From Pseudomonas baltica (GTDB lineage: Bacteria > Pseudomonadota > Gammaproteobacteria > Pseudomonadales > Pseudomonadaceae), in the NCBI RefSeq assembly GCF_014235765.1, contig NZ_JACMYH010000002.1, positions 575,890 to 639,889 on the forward strand: DNA of 64,000 nucleotides. The letters run 5' to 3'. Below are positions 46,073 to 54,764 of the stretch, piece by piece. Both the position numbers and the translations under genes were made by a program. The first letter of the stretch is position 1, and each line of letters starts with the position of its first letter. Below the pieces are notes generated by a model. The model was not told the origin of the DNA. It saw nothing but the letters and a program-made list of their open reading frames with translations, and did no database searches.

Positions 46073-46099
46073 TAAAGCCTGGCCGTGTCCGGCCGATGC
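46073..46099 (+). promoter_or_regulatory. Sigma-28 (FliA) promoter of the FlxA-like gene
   Basis: TAAAGCCT (46073-46080), an 11-nt spacer and GCCGATGC (46092-46099) match the FliA consensus at both boxes, with one change in the -10 region. It lies 31 nt upstream of the ATG at 46131, the same distance as for the chemoreceptor promoter. Confidence 0.75.
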
Positions 46100-46130
46100 A
46101 ACGGTCACAGCCTATAGGGACGCACTCGTC

Positions 46131-46577
46131 ATGAACGCCTTGAGCAACATCGCCAGCACTTTGAGCATTCGCCCGTCTGCCCCCATCAACACTGCCGCGC
46201 CGGCGCCCACGGCGGTCGCCGACAGCGAGGCGACGCAGACCGCTGCCGCGCCCGCCGCGACCGAGAAAGGTGCGCCGGTCGGTGGCGCTGGCGGCGCGGG
46301 CGCAGCCCAGGGCAGCAGTGGTACATCGGACACGATCAAGGCGCTGCAAAAGCAGATTGCCGAGTTGCAGAAGCAGCTTCAGGAACAGCAGCAGGAGATG
46401 GCGCGCATCCAGGCCAGCCAGCAAAGCGAAGAAAGCAAGGCAGCCTCCGTGGCCGCCATCCAGGCGCAGGTGGTCGCCACCTCTGCGGCGTTGCAGACCG
46501 CCACCGCTGGGCTGCTTCAGGCCATGCAGCAATCCGGCAGCAGCACCGCCGGTTCCATGGTCAGTACCACGGCTTGA
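46131..46577 (+). CDS. FlxA-like coiled-coil protein
   Basis: A 148-residue protein: Ala/Pro/Gly-rich N-terminal half (to about residue 65) and a coiled coil (IKALQKQIAELQKQLQEQQQEMARIQ) followed by an Ala/Gln/Ser-rich helical tail. This resembles FlxA-like proteins. In E. coli flxA is a FliA-dependent gene of unknown function; here a sigma-28 promoter is also seen. No signal peptide. A GGACG-type weak Shine-Dalgarno sequence precedes it. Confidence 0.75.
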   Translation: MNALSNIASTLSIRPSAPINTAAPAPTAVADSEATQTAAAPAATEKGAPVGGAGGAGAAQGSSGTSDTIKALQKQIAELQKQLQEQQQEMARIQASQQSEESKAASVAAIQAQVVATSAALQTATAGLLQAMQQSGSSTAGSMVSTTA

Positions 46578-46652
46578 CGTCCACCCCAGGCTACTTATAA
46601 ACCCCTGGTCCATGAGCTAGGCTAGGGGCAGACATCACCGAGGAGCTCCCCA

Positions 46653-47618
46653 ATGCTGGCGCCTGCCAAGCCTGTGCATGAAGAAGAGCGTGTACACGCC
46701 CTGCATGCGCTGAACATTCTCGACACTCGGCCCGAGGAGCGTTTCGACCGTCTTACCCGCCTGGCCAGGCGGCTGTTCGACGTGCCCATTGCCTTGGTCA
46801 GCCTGGTGGACAGCGACCGCCAGTGGTTCAAGTCGTGCCAGGGCATGGCCGCCACTGAAACGCCGCGAGATGTCTCGTTCTGCGCCCATGCCATCCTCAG
46901 CGACCAGATCCTCATGATCCCCGATGCCGGCAGCGACGAGCGTTTCCACGACAACCCGTTGGTGACCGGTGAACCCCGGATCCGCTTCTATGCCGGCTGC
47001 CCGCTGAAAGTGGGCAATGGCAGCAACGTCGGAACGTTGTGTCTGCTCGATACCCGGCCGAGGGTCCTCGACGCCGAGGAACGCGGCCTGCTGCTGGACC
47101 TGGCGAGCATGGCCGAGCGCGAGATCGCCGCCTTGCAGCTGGCCAGCATCGACGACCTCACCCAGCTGTCCAACCGGCGCGGGTTCGAAGCCCTGGCCGA
47201 GCATGCCTTGAGCATGTGCAGGCGCATGGGCACGCCAGCGTCGCTGCTGTTCTTCGACCTCGATCGCTTCAAGGTCATCAACGACACCTTTGGCCACGCC
47301 GAAGGCGACCGCGCCCTGGTCACGTTCGCCCAGGTATTGCGCAGAGTGCTCAGGGAAATGGACATCGTCGGAAGAATGGGCGGGGACGAATTCGTCGCGC
47401 TGCTGCTGGGCTCCAATGCCGCCGCAGGCGATGCGGTCATCGAGCGCCTGGGCCGAGCCCTGGCTGACGCCAACGCCGAGCTGCAAGGGCGCTATTCGAT
47501 CACCTACAGCGTGGGTCGCATCGAGTACGACCCCGGGCGTCACGACAGCGTAAAGCGTCTGCTGGCCGATGCCGACGGCGCCATGTATGCCCGCAAGCAG
47601 GCCGCTCGGCGTTCGTGA
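46653..47618 (+). CDS. GAF-GGDEF diguanylate cyclase
   Basis: A 321-residue cytoplasmic enzyme making cyclic di-GMP. The GAF domain spans about 20-150 (FDRLTRLARRLFDVPIALVSLVDSDRQWFKS, SFCAHAIL, FYAGCPL). The GGDEF domain (155-318) has the intact active site GGDEF in RMGGDEFVALL, and RxxD (REMD) five residues before it, a feedback-inhibition I-site. GAGGAG precedes the ATG. It follows the FliA-controlled FlxA-like gene by 75 bp and could be partly co-transcribed. Confidence 0.95.
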   Translation: MLAPAKPVHEEERVHALHALNILDTRPEERFDRLTRLARRLFDVPIALVSLVDSDRQWFKSCQGMAATETPRDVSFCAHAILSDQILMIPDAGSDERFHDNPLVTGEPRIRFYAGCPLKVGNGSNVGTLCLLDTRPRVLDAEERGLLLDLASMAEREIAALQLASIDDLTQLSNRRGFEALAEHALSMCRRMGTPASLLFFDLDRFKVINDTFGHAEGDRALVTFAQVLRRVLREMDIVGRMGGDEFVALLLGSNAAAGDAVIERLGRALADANAELQGRYSITYSVGRIEYDPGRHDSVKRLLADADGAMYARKQAARRS

Positions 47619-47627
47619 TCGGCGCGG

Positions 47628-48548
47628 TCAGTCCGCGGCCTGACGCATTTGCTTCTTCTGCGCCTTGTAGTCCATCGCCACCGCCGGCGGTGCACTGCTC
47701 TTGCCGGTTTCCACCCATTTGCGCAGGCGGCTGGCGTCGGCAAAGTGGGTGTACTTGCCGAAAGCATCGAGGATCACCATGGCCACCGGTCGACCTCCCA
47801 TTCGCGTCACCAGCACCAGGCAGTGGCCGGCCATGTTGGTGAAGCCGGTCTTGGTGATCTTGATGTCCCAGTCGTCCTTGTTGATCAAATGATCGGTGTT
47901 ATGGAAGCCCAATGTATAGCTGGGTTTCTTGAACGCCACGGTCTTTTCCCGCGTGGTGCTCAGCTCGCTCAGCAGCGGATACTGCTGCGCCGCCACCAGC
48001 AGCTTGGTCAGGTCGCGTGCGGTCGAGACGTTGCTGGTGGACAGCCCGGTGGGCTCGACATAGCGGGTATGGGTCATGCCCAACGAGCGAGCCTTGGCAT
48101 TCATCGCCGCAATGAACGCACCGTAGCCACCCGGATAGTGATGCGCGAGGCTCGACGCCGCACGGTTCTCGGAAGACATCAAAGTAATGAGCAGCATGTC
48201 CCGGCGATTCAGCTCGCTGCCGAGCTTGACCCGCGAAAACACACCCTTCATTTCCTTGTTCTGGCTGATGTCCACCGAAATCACTTCGCTCATGGACTGC
48301 TTGGCATCCAGCACCACCATGCCCGTCATCAATTTGGTCACCGACGCGATGGGTACCACATGGTCGGCGTTGTTCTCGTAGACCACTTTGTTGGTCTGCA
48401 GATCGATCAGTAGGGCACTGCCCGAGGCCAGGTGCAACTGCGATGGGTCACGCGGGATGGCGGCTTTTTCCGCCGCTTGCAGGTTCGGGGCGACGACGAA
48501 GGTGGTCAAGGCCAGCCACAGGCTGAAAAGAGATAGCGGGGTCTTCAC
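47628..48548 (-). CDS. pbpG: D-alanyl-D-alanine endopeptidase PBP7
   Basis: A 306-residue periplasmic low-molecular-mass penicillin-binding protein (S11 peptidase) that cleaves peptidoglycan crosslinks. It has a signal peptide ending LQAAEK, the SxxK motif Ser69-Val-Thr-Lys72, SxN in MSSENRA and KTG in ITKTGFTN. The start is GTG at 48548. The order of motifs and length match PbpG. Confidence 0.93.
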   Translation of the reverse strand: MKTPLSLFSLWLALTTFVVAPNLQAAEKAAIPRDPSQLHLASGSALLIDLQTNKVVYENNADHVVPIASVTKLMTGMVVLDAKQSMSEVISVDISQNKEMKGVFSRVKLGSELNRRDMLLITLMSSENRAASSLAHHYPGGYGAFIAAMNAKARSLGMTHTRYVEPTGLSTSNVSTARDLTKLLVAAQQYPLLSELSTTREKTVAFKKPSYTLGFHNTDHLINKDDWDIKITKTGFTNMAGHCLVLVTRMGGRPVAMVILDAFGKYTHFADASRLRKWVETGKSSAPPAVAMDYKAQKKQMRQAAD

Positions 48549-48708
48549 GCGGAGCGCTCACTGAAAAAGAGGTAGATCGGGCTGATGATCGAGGCGGGGT
48601 CGAGAGTGTCGAATGTCACACATCGGAAGTATGGCAAAGCGCCTGCCGATTGTCGCGCTTGTCGGGATGCACCGCGTGAAGAAAAGCTCATCCAGCTCGA
48701 TGTCCGAT

Positions 48709-48735
48709 GAAAAGCCCCGCAAGGCGGGGCTTTGT
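48709..48735 (-). terminator. Intrinsic terminator
   Basis: AAAAGCCCCGC-AA-GGCGGGGCTTT is a strong GC stem flanked by A and T runs. It lies immediately downstream of the 62-residue minus-strand gene and could act in both directions. Confidence 0.8.
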
Positions 48736-48750
48736 CGCAAGCGCAATGAC

Positions 48751-48939
48751 TCAGGCCAACTGAGGGTGCTGCGCCGCAGTGAGTGTGGCGTACGCTTGCT
48801 TGGCGTGGGGCAGGGAGGGCAGGGGGCCGCTGATTGCCTCGCCGTCGCGCACTACGTACCAGCACGCCAGAAGACCCAGATCGCGCAACTTTTCCGGGAC
48901 TGCACTGCCGACTACCGACATGATTCTTAATACAGGCAT
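48751..48939 (-). CDS. Small conserved hypothetical protein
   Basis: A 62-residue protein (MPVLRIMSVVGSAVPEKLRDLGLLACWYVVRDGEAISGPL...) supported by a perfect GGAGG six nt before the ATG and a terminator just after the stop. No membrane segment or signal is clear; a compact beta-rich domain is possible (WYVVRDGEAI). Function unknown. Confidence 0.7.
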   Translation of the reverse strand: MPVLRIMSVVGSAVPEKLRDLGLLACWYVVRDGEAISGPLPSLPHAKQAYATLTAAQHPQLA

Positions 48940-49051
48940 GAGAGACCTCCGTGGTTCCTGCCGACCACCTTACGAAATCGACCCGCACCTTAGAAATCAC
49001 CTTGCTCGATAGTCACCATCGACAATCCCTATCGCGCTCACACCGCGCGAC

Positions 49052-49438
49052 TCACCAGCGCGGCGGGCCGTAGTAGACCGGCGGAGGCCCATAGTAGCCG
49101 CGCGGTGGCCCGTAGTAACCACGCGGCGGCGGTGGTGCTGCATACACGGGGTAGGGCTGTGCATACACCGGCTGCGACTGGACATACACCGGCTGCTGTA
49201 CATAGACAGGTTGCTGCACATACACCGGTGGCGGGCTTTGCACATACACCGGTTGCTGCTCCACATAGACCCGCTGCGGTGCATTGGAGGTGACCACCGC
49301 GCCGACCACGGCCGCACCCAATACCGCGCCCAGTATTCCCGGCCCGGCACCCTGCCAGCCGCCGCCGTGCGCCGAGGCCTGGCTGGCCATCGCCAGCGAG
49401 CCGATCAACAGAGCGATCTTGGGAAGTTGACGCATCAT
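49052..49438 (-). CDS. Exported Tyr/Pro/Gln repeat protein
   Basis: A 128-residue protein with signal peptide (KIALLIGSLAMASQASA), a glycine-rich hydrophobic segment (GILGAVLGAAVVGAVV) and a low-complexity C-terminal half made of VYVQ-x-P units (PVYVQQPVYVQQPVYVQSQPVYAQ) and repeated PRGYYGPP. Start 49438 (MMRQLPK) with GAGG eight nt upstream. The repeats suggest a surface or cell-wall-associated filamentous or adhesive role, unproven. Confidence 0.75.
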   Translation of the reverse strand: MMRQLPKIALLIGSLAMASQASAHGGGWQGAGPGILGAVLGAAVVGAVVTSNAPQRVYVEQQPVYVQSPPPVYVQQPVYVQQPVYVQSQPVYAQPYPVYAAPPPPRGYYGPPRGYYGPPPVYYGPPRW

Positions 49439-49621
49439 GATAGATTCCTCGTGTTTCGCACCCCTGGCGTTCGAACCTGCGATAGGTCCAAAGCATTTCG
49501 CCGGGAACACGACTATGACAAAAAATCAGTCGAAAGCGTCCCTGTCCATGGGTAAATTTTGTGTAAGGGCATGGCGTCGTCAGCCCGCTTTCATACGTCA
49601 CACGCCGCCCGGAGGCGACCG

Positions 49622-50440
49622 ATGTCCATTTCTCCCAACCGCGATACCACCCTGTGCATGTCCCTCGCCGCGCGTCCCGGAACGTTCGGGGTGCGCTTCC
49701 ACAATCACCTGTACGACCAGTTGGGTCTCGACTACTACTACAAGGCCATGACCACGCGCGACCTGCCAGCCGCCATCGGCGGCATGCGCGCCCTGGGCAT
49801 CCGTGGCTGCGGCGTGTCGATGCCATTCAAGGAAGCCTGCATACCCCTGGTGGACGAGCTGGATGCGTCGGCAGCGGCCATCGAGTCGATCAATACCATC
49901 GTCAACGACAACGGCCACCTCAAGGCCTACAACACGGACTACCTGGCCATCCGCCAACTGCTCGACACGCACGGCGTCGATCCCGACACCACCTTTGCCC
50001 TGCGTGGCAGCGGCGGGATGGCCAAGGCCGTGGCTTCGGCATTTCGCGACGCTGGTCTGCGCAATGGCTTGATCATCGCTCGCAACTACGAAACCGGCCG
50101 CGCGTTGGCCGACGCCTGCGGTTATCCCTGGCAGGCCGAGCTGGGCGATTCGCGCCCGCAATTGCTGGTCAACGTCACACCGATCGGCATGGCCGGCGGC
50201 GAGCAAGCCGACGAGCTGTCGTTCGAGACCGCCGCCATAGAAGCGGCGCAGCGGGTATTCGATGTGGTCGCGTTGCCCTGGCAGACACCATTGATCAAGG
50301 CTGCGGGCGAACTGGACAAACCGGTGATCACCGGTCTGGAAGTCATTGCCATCCAAGCCCTGGAACAGTTCGTGTTGTATACCGGCGTGCGGCCAACGGC
50401 CGAGCAACTGCGTCTGGCAACCGAGTACGCCCGCACCTGA
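49622..50440 (+). CDS. Shikimate dehydrogenase-like oxidoreductase
   Basis: A 272-residue AroE-family protein. N-terminal substrate half: GCGVSMPFKEACI, whose Lys matches the catalytic Lys of AroE, and the conserved Asp in YNTDYLAIRQLL. Cofactor half: ALRGSGGMAKAVASAF (glycine loop) and VNVTPIGMAGG. It diverges from true AroE (VTxPxK reads VSMPFK; NTDxxG reads NTDYLA), suggesting an SDH-like paralogue (HI0607/RifI type) rather than the housekeeping enzyme. Start 49622 with GGAGG six nt upstream. Confidence 0.85.
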   Translation: MSISPNRDTTLCMSLAARPGTFGVRFHNHLYDQLGLDYYYKAMTTRDLPAAIGGMRALGIRGCGVSMPFKEACIPLVDELDASAAAIESINTIVNDNGHLKAYNTDYLAIRQLLDTHGVDPDTTFALRGSGGMAKAVASAFRDAGLRNGLIIARNYETGRALADACGYPWQAELGDSRPQLLVNVTPIGMAGGEQADELSFETAAIEAAQRVFDVVALPWQTPLIKAAGELDKPVITGLEVIAIQALEQFVLYTGVRPTAEQLRLATEYART

Positions 50441-50448
50441 TCAGCGCG

Positions 50449-51093
50449 TCACTCCAGTCTCGACAGGCGCTCTTCCAGTGCGGCGATGCGTGCCTCCAGC
50501 TCGTCGAGGCGGGTATCGTCAGGCCGCGAACCGACGCGCTCGAGTGTCACAGCACGGGCGTTCATGATTGCGTCAATGGCAGCCGGATCGCCCAGGGCGT
50601 GGGAGTAACGATCTTCGCGCTGGCCTGCCTGGCGCGGCACATGCACCGCGAAACCGCGGCTGATCAAGCGCTCGAGTTGATGCAAGATCTGCTCGCTGTC
50701 CTCGAAGTCGTGCAGGCGGGCACTGCGCGACAGCAGCTCGCCAACGGTCTGCGGTCCCCGCAGGAACATCAGGCCCATCAGGATGACCTGGGCGGGCACC
50801 AGCTCGAGTGCCTTGTCCAGCCGGTGTTCCCAGCGATCGGCACGGCTGCCCATCACCAGTCGGGTCATCTGCCGGCCTTCCAGTGCGCGCAGGCTCTGCC
50901 CGATCTGCCCCTGGGTGTACTGGCTCACTGGCTCGCGACTGGTCTTCTGGTTGCAGGCCAGTACCAGCGCATTGAGCGTCAGCGGATAGGTTTCCGGATT
51001 GCTGGCCTGCTTCTCGATCAGCGCGCCCAGCACGCGGATATCGATGGCGTCGAGCTGCAGTGGTTCGGAAGCGTTTGTTTCAACGTCGGTCAT
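50449..51093 (-). CDS. YceH family protein (DUF480)
   Basis: A 214-residue protein with the DUF480 signature ([37 protein letters not shown]) and winged-helix-like repeats ([30 protein letters not shown]), ending in a coiled-coil tail ([20 protein letters not shown]). Function not established. Start 51093 (MTDVETN). It converges with the shikimate-dehydrogenase-like gene. Confidence 0.9.
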   Translation of the reverse strand: MTDVETNASEPLQLDAIDIRVLGALIEKQASNPETYPLTLNALVLACNQKTSREPVSQYTQGQIGQSLRALEGRQMTRLVMGSRADRWEHRLDKALELVPAQVILMGLMFLRGPQTVGELLSRSARLHDFEDSEQILHQLERLISRGFAVHVPRQAGQREDRYSHALGDPAAIDAIMNARAVTLERVGSRPDDTRLDELEARIAALEERLSRLE

Positions 51094-51391
51094 GGCGAAA
51101 CCCCAAGCAATCATCGCAGGCAATCATAGACGGCCAGTATGCTATAAAAGCCGCGCGAAAAGACGTCTGCCCGGCCGCCCGCCGCCGCCCGTGGCGCGGC
51201 TATGCGCGCGACGGCACGTCATCACCCGGGCGGGCGCCAAATTTGGGGTTGCTGCGCGTCAAAACCGGCCTTAGACTGCCGCCCCTCTTGACCATGTGCC
51301 CTGTGGTGCTTGAAGAATTCTGCCTGCGTCGCTTCCGGCGTCGCGAGCTTCCTGTTTTGCCCTAGCGCATTATTCGTTTGCAGAGAAATCA

Positions 51392-51796
51392 ATGACAAAG
51401 GAAAAGTTGCTGGCCATGCCGGCTGATGACTACATGAACGCCGAGCAACTGGCCTACTTCACCGAGCTGTTGCAGGCCATGAAGATCGAGACCCAAGAGC
51501 GTATCGAGCAAAGCCGTGTAGCCATTGAAAGCCTGGACACGCCGGCCGATCCCGCCGATGCCGCTTCCGTGGAAGAGGAGCGCCACTGGCTGGTCAATGT
51601 CATCGATCGCGACCAGCGCCTGCTGCCGCAATTGGAAATGGCCCTGGGCCGGATCAACGACGACAGCTTCGGCTGGTGCGACGACAGTGGCGAGCCGATC
51701 GGTCTCAAGCGTCTGCTGATCAGCCCCACCACTAAATACTGCATCGAGGCGCAAGAGCGCCACGAGCAGATCGACAAGCATCAGCGTCAGGCATGA
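51392..51796 (+). CDS. DksA-family transcription factor with two-Cys finger
   Basis: A 134-residue RNA-polymerase secondary-channel protein of the DksA/TraR family. The coiled-coil tip carries DPADAAS, matching the DxxDxA motif required for DksA activity. The zinc finger is reduced: at the four normal Cys positions it has Cys, Ser, Cys, Ala (CDDS...YCIEA), like the zinc-independent DksA2 of P. aeruginosa. It would partner ppGpp in the stringent response when zinc is short. No Zur-like operator was found in the 298 bp upstream. Confidence 0.88.
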   Translation: MTKEKLLAMPADDYMNAEQLAYFTELLQAMKIETQERIEQSRVAIESLDTPADPADAASVEEERHWLVNVIDRDQRLLPQLEMALGRINDDSFGWCDDSGEPIGLKRLLISPTTKYCIEAQERHEQIDKHQRQA

Positions 51797-51817
51797 TCAC
51801 GCCCGCGCAGGCACCTC

Positions 51818-52054
51818 TTACGCCTGCGGATGCAATGCCACGTTGAGCTCATCGACGATGGGCGCCCATTCTGCGTCGCTGTGCAGCTCTTCTTTCAAGA
51901 AGTTGCGTTGCTGTTCACTCCAGAAGGGCGCATCTATCAGCTTGGTGTCTTGATCCAGCTGATGCTCGGCAATGAATTTCTGAATATCGGCCTCGTCGCT
52001 GGCCAGGCCCAGTTGATCGAAAAGGCCAGTAAGGCTTGGGTTCGGCAGATCCAT
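51818..52054 (-). CDS. DUF2789 protein
   Basis: A 78-residue acidic protein (LFDQLGLASDEADIQKFIAEHQLDQDTKLIDAPFWSEQQRNFLKEELHSDAEW), matching the DUF2789 pattern. Start 52054 with GAGGAG seven nt upstream. Function unknown. Confidence 0.82.
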   Translation of the reverse strand: MDLPNPSLTGLFDQLGLASDEADIQKFIAEHQLDQDTKLIDAPFWSEQQRNFLKEELHSDAEWAPIVDELNVALHPQA

Positions 52055-52565
52055 GATGACTCCTCTGCGGCCGTTTCCGGCCATGATTGAAAGGTTACCC
52101 AGTATCTGAGGCGAGGCCCTCGCCAGAGTTCGCATGCGATGCCGGATTTGTCTGCAGTACTGACGGACAGAAGCACTGGCCTGTGCACCGTTTTCCGTCC
52201 AGGCCGCAGCCATGCAACAAACTTCTTGACCGCGGCGGGGTTCGATTCGGTACTATTCGCGGCAGATCACCGTCATGCGCATCATCGCTCGGATCATGTT
52301 GGTCGCCGGCTGCTCGATGCAGCTCCGGCGCCGCTCAGCCACACATGGCCAGGCCTGCCTTTTTCCTTCGCGGTCATCGGCAATTTTCCCTGCAGCAGGG
52401 TCGACGCTGCGCATCCCGGATCAAGGTTCGATCCTTTAGTCTTTCGTTAGCAGGTCGGTGGCAGTCATTGCACGTGCCGCCGACCGTTCGGCGCTCCCCG
52501 CGTCTTCAGGTTATTACCACGCGAACAGCGTTCGGTAGTCTGTGTTTCGATTTGAGGATTCTTCA
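52055..52565. other. Long intergenic region (511 bp)
   Basis: Lies between divergent DUF2789 (-) and the hypothetical gene at 52566 (+). A possible promoter TTGACC (52226-52231) / TACTAT (52251-52256) has an overlong 19-bp spacer. A 54-codon frame at 52275-52439 starts with a lipobox-like MLVAGC but lacks a ribosome binding site and turns basic, so it is not called. GGATC-N7-GATCC (52418-52434) could form a weak hairpin. No known RNA was recognised. Confidence 0.4.
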
Positions 52566-53033
52566 TTGGCAGTAAGTAATCTGGATATGCACGCACTGTT
52601 TGTGCTCGGCGACTTGCGTGCGAAGTTGGTCAAACTCTTTCAGTCGCGTTTCGTCTATGTCACCGAACAAAGCGCTGAAGGCATCTATATGGCCGAACTC
52701 GATACCGAGTCCGCACTGGTGGTCGATGACAAACCCAGGCTCGAACTCAAAGTAGGCGACCATTTTCGCGCCGCGGTCTTGCCCAGTCGCGAAGGTGGCA
52801 AGTTCGAACTCAAGTTTCGCGACATCAAGCTTACCGTTTACGGGCTCGGCGAGTATGCCTTCGTCAGCATGGCGCAGGGCGAGGGCATCGTGTTCAAGGA
52901 AGGCCAGACGGTGATGCTGGTATTCGCCGCCCACGAGCGCATCGAGGAAAACCTCGGCAAGACCTTGAAGGCGGCAACCGCCAAGGCGGCGAAGTGGCGC
53001 AAGGGTGAGTTGGCCTTCAAGGCCAGCGAGTAA
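52566..53033 (+). CDS. Conserved hypothetical protein
   Basis: A 155-residue soluble protein of unrecognised family (SNLDMHALFVLGDLRAKLVKLFQSRFVYVTEQSAEGIYMAELD...), with alternating beta-like segments and a basic C-terminus (KTLKAATAKAAKWRKGELAF). The probable start is TTG at 52566, eight nt after GAGG; the internal ATG at 52587 is an alternative giving 148 residues. No motif suggests a function. Confidence 0.7.
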   Translation: MAVSNLDMHALFVLGDLRAKLVKLFQSRFVYVTEQSAEGIYMAELDTESALVVDDKPRLELKVGDHFRAAVLPSREGGKFELKFRDIKLTVYGLGEYAFVSMAQGEGIVFKEGQTVMLVFAAHERIEENLGKTLKAATAKAAKWRKGELAFKASE

Positions 53034-53103
53034 CGCCTCGGGGAACCTGCGCTACAGTAAGTTGACTTACCCAAGTCATCGACTGTTTACCGAGGAACCC
53101 CGC

Positions 53104-54120
53104 ATGAAAGGACTACGTGCCTGGCTGGCCGCTTGTGGCGCCGGCTTCTGGCTATCGACTGCAGCCATCCCGGCTCACGCGCAGCCGGCGCCCATACACT
53201 TCGCCGATCTGAACTGGGAAAGCGGCAGCTTCATCACCGAACTGCTGCGCTACATCGTCGAGAAGGGCTACGATCTGCCCACCGACACCCAGCCCGGCAC
53301 GACCATCACCCTGGAAACGGCCCTGGCCAAGAACGACATCCAGGTCATTGCCGAAGAGTGGGCGGGGCGCAGCCCGGTGTGGGTCAAGGCCGAAGCCGAG
53401 GGCAAGGTTATCGGCGTGGGCGATACCGTCAAGGGCGCTACCGAGGGCTGGTTCGTTCCCGAGTACGTGGTCAAGGGTGACGCCGCCAAGGGCATCAAAC
53501 CGCTCGCGCCAGAGCTGCGCAGCGTCGCCGACCTGGCGCGCTACAAGGACGTCTTCAAGGACCCGGAAAGTCCCGACAAGGGCCGCTTTCTCAATAGCCC
53601 GATCGGCTGGACGTCCGAAGTCGTCAACGCGCAGAAACTCAAGGCTTACAAGCTGACTGACGATTATGTCAATTTCCGTTCGGGCTCCGGCGCTGCCTTG
53701 GATGCCGAAATCGCGTCGTCGATCCGTCGCGGCAAACCGGTGCTCTTCTACTATTGGTCGCCGACGCCGCTGCTGGGGCGTTACAAGCTTATCCAGCTCG
53801 AAGAACCGCCGTTCGATGCCAAGGCCTGGGGCACTCTGACCGATGCCGACAACCCTGCGCCGCTGCCGAGCCGCTCTCTACCTTCCAAGCTGTCCATAGG
53901 GGTGTCGAAGGCGTTCCAGCAGGAGTATCCGCAGCTGGTCGACTTGTTCGCCAAGGTCGATCTTCCCATCGATCCCCTGAACAAGGCCCTGGCCGACATG
54001 AGCGAAGCCCGCACATCGCCTCGCCAGGCCAGCGAGGCGTTCATGAAAGATCATCCAGACGTGTGGAAGGCATGGCTACCCGAAGAGGTCGCCAGCAAGG
54101 TCAGCGCCAGCCTCAAGTAG
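53104..54120 (+). CDS. Glycine betaine/choline-type ABC substrate-binding protein
   Basis: A 338-residue periplasmic binding protein (OpuAC/ProX family): signal peptide ending AIPAHA, then IHFADLNWESGSFITELLRYIVEKGYD, EEWAGRSPVW, SGSGAALDAEIASSIRRGKPVLFYYWSPTPLLGRY. Aromatic residues suitable for a trimethylammonium box are present. No permease or ATPase gene is adjacent, so it is an orphan that would share a core transporter, as CbcX, CaiX and BetX share CbcWV in P. aeruginosa. Its stop abuts the mrpG stop with no spacing. Confidence 0.88.
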   Translation: MKGLRAWLAACGAGFWLSTAAIPAHAQPAPIHFADLNWESGSFITELLRYIVEKGYDLPTDTQPGTTITLETALAKNDIQVIAEEWAGRSPVWVKAEAEGKVIGVGDTVKGATEGWFVPEYVVKGDAAKGIKPLAPELRSVADLARYKDVFKDPESPDKGRFLNSPIGWTSEVVNAQKLKAYKLTDDYVNFRSGSGAALDAEIASSIRRGKPVLFYYWSPTPLLGRYKLIQLEEPPFDAKAWGTLTDADNPAPLPSRSLPSKLSIGVSKAFQQEYPQLVDLFAKVDLPIDPLNKALADMSEARTSPRQASEAFMKDHPDVWKAWLPEEVASKVSASLK

Positions 54121-54489
54121 TCAGTGACCACTGTCGCTGCGGTGGCTGCTGACTTCGGCAGGCACCGCTTCCCCCGCGGTACGCTTGCGGAACAGCGCGG
54201 CCCGAGCCAGCAGCAGCGTGGTCACTGGCACGGTGATCGACAGCAGAATCGGGATGAGCCAGGCATGCACCACTGGCCCGTGCTTGAGCCAGGAAAAGTA
54301 CAAGATCGAAGCCAGCGCCACGCACCAGGCGCCCAATGTCGACGCCAGCGCGGGCGGGTGCATGCGTTGGAAGTAGTCCTTGAAGCGCAGCAGCCCCAAG
54401 GCGCCGGTGAAGGCGAACACGCTGCTGGCCAGCAGCAATACCGCTGTGGCCACCTCCACCCAGAACGGCAGTATCTGTACCGAATTCAT
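54121..54489 (-). CDS. mnhG: Mrp antiporter subunit G (PhaG/MnhG)
   Basis: A 122-residue protein with three membrane helices (VEVATAVLLLASSVFAFTGALGLL; LGAWCVALASILYF; LIPILLSITVPVTTLLLARAAL) and the family motif RFKDYFQRMHPPALASTLG. Last gene of the operon. The C-terminal tail (about 25 residues) is polar and longer than in minimal homologues. Confidence 0.93.
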   Translation of the reverse strand: MNSVQILPFWVEVATAVLLLASSVFAFTGALGLLRFKDYFQRMHPPALASTLGAWCVALASILYFSWLKHGPVVHAWLIPILLSITVPVTTLLLARAALFRKRTAGEAVPAEVSSHRSDSGH

Positions 54490-54764
54490 TCGATGACTTC
54501 TCCGCGCAGCAGGAATTTGGCCAGCGCAAACGAGCCCACGAAACCGAACAGGGCGATCAGCAGCGCTGCCTCGAAATAGGTGTCACTGGCGTAGCGTATA
54601 CCCAGCACCAGCATGACCAGCATCGCCAGGATATACAGGTAATCCAGGGCCAGTACCCGATCCTGGGCCGACGGTCCCCGGAACAGTCTCACCAGGGTCA
54701 GCAACATGGCCAGGGCAAAGATGAACAGGCTCGCGACAATGGCATTGGACAGCAATGCGCTCAT
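54486..54764 (-). CDS. mnhF: Mrp antiporter subunit F (PhaF/MnhF)
   Basis: A 92-residue three-helix protein (VASLFIFALAMLLTLVRLFRGPSAQDRVLALDYLYILAMLVMLVLG...). RGPSAQDRVLALD is the conserved MnhF motif. It overlaps both neighbours by 4 nt. Confidence 0.93.
   Translation of the reverse strand: MSALLSNAIVASLFIFALAMLLTLVRLFRGPSAQDRVLALDYLYILAMLVMLVLGIRYASDTYFEAALLIALFGFVGSFALAKFLLRGEVIE

Noticed and set aside
52275..52439. 54-codon frame starting MRIIARIMLVAGC, looking like a lipoprotein signal
   Set aside because: No ribosome binding site, and after the Cys the sequence turns Arg/Ser-rich without a plausible mature domain; codon usage is not convincing.
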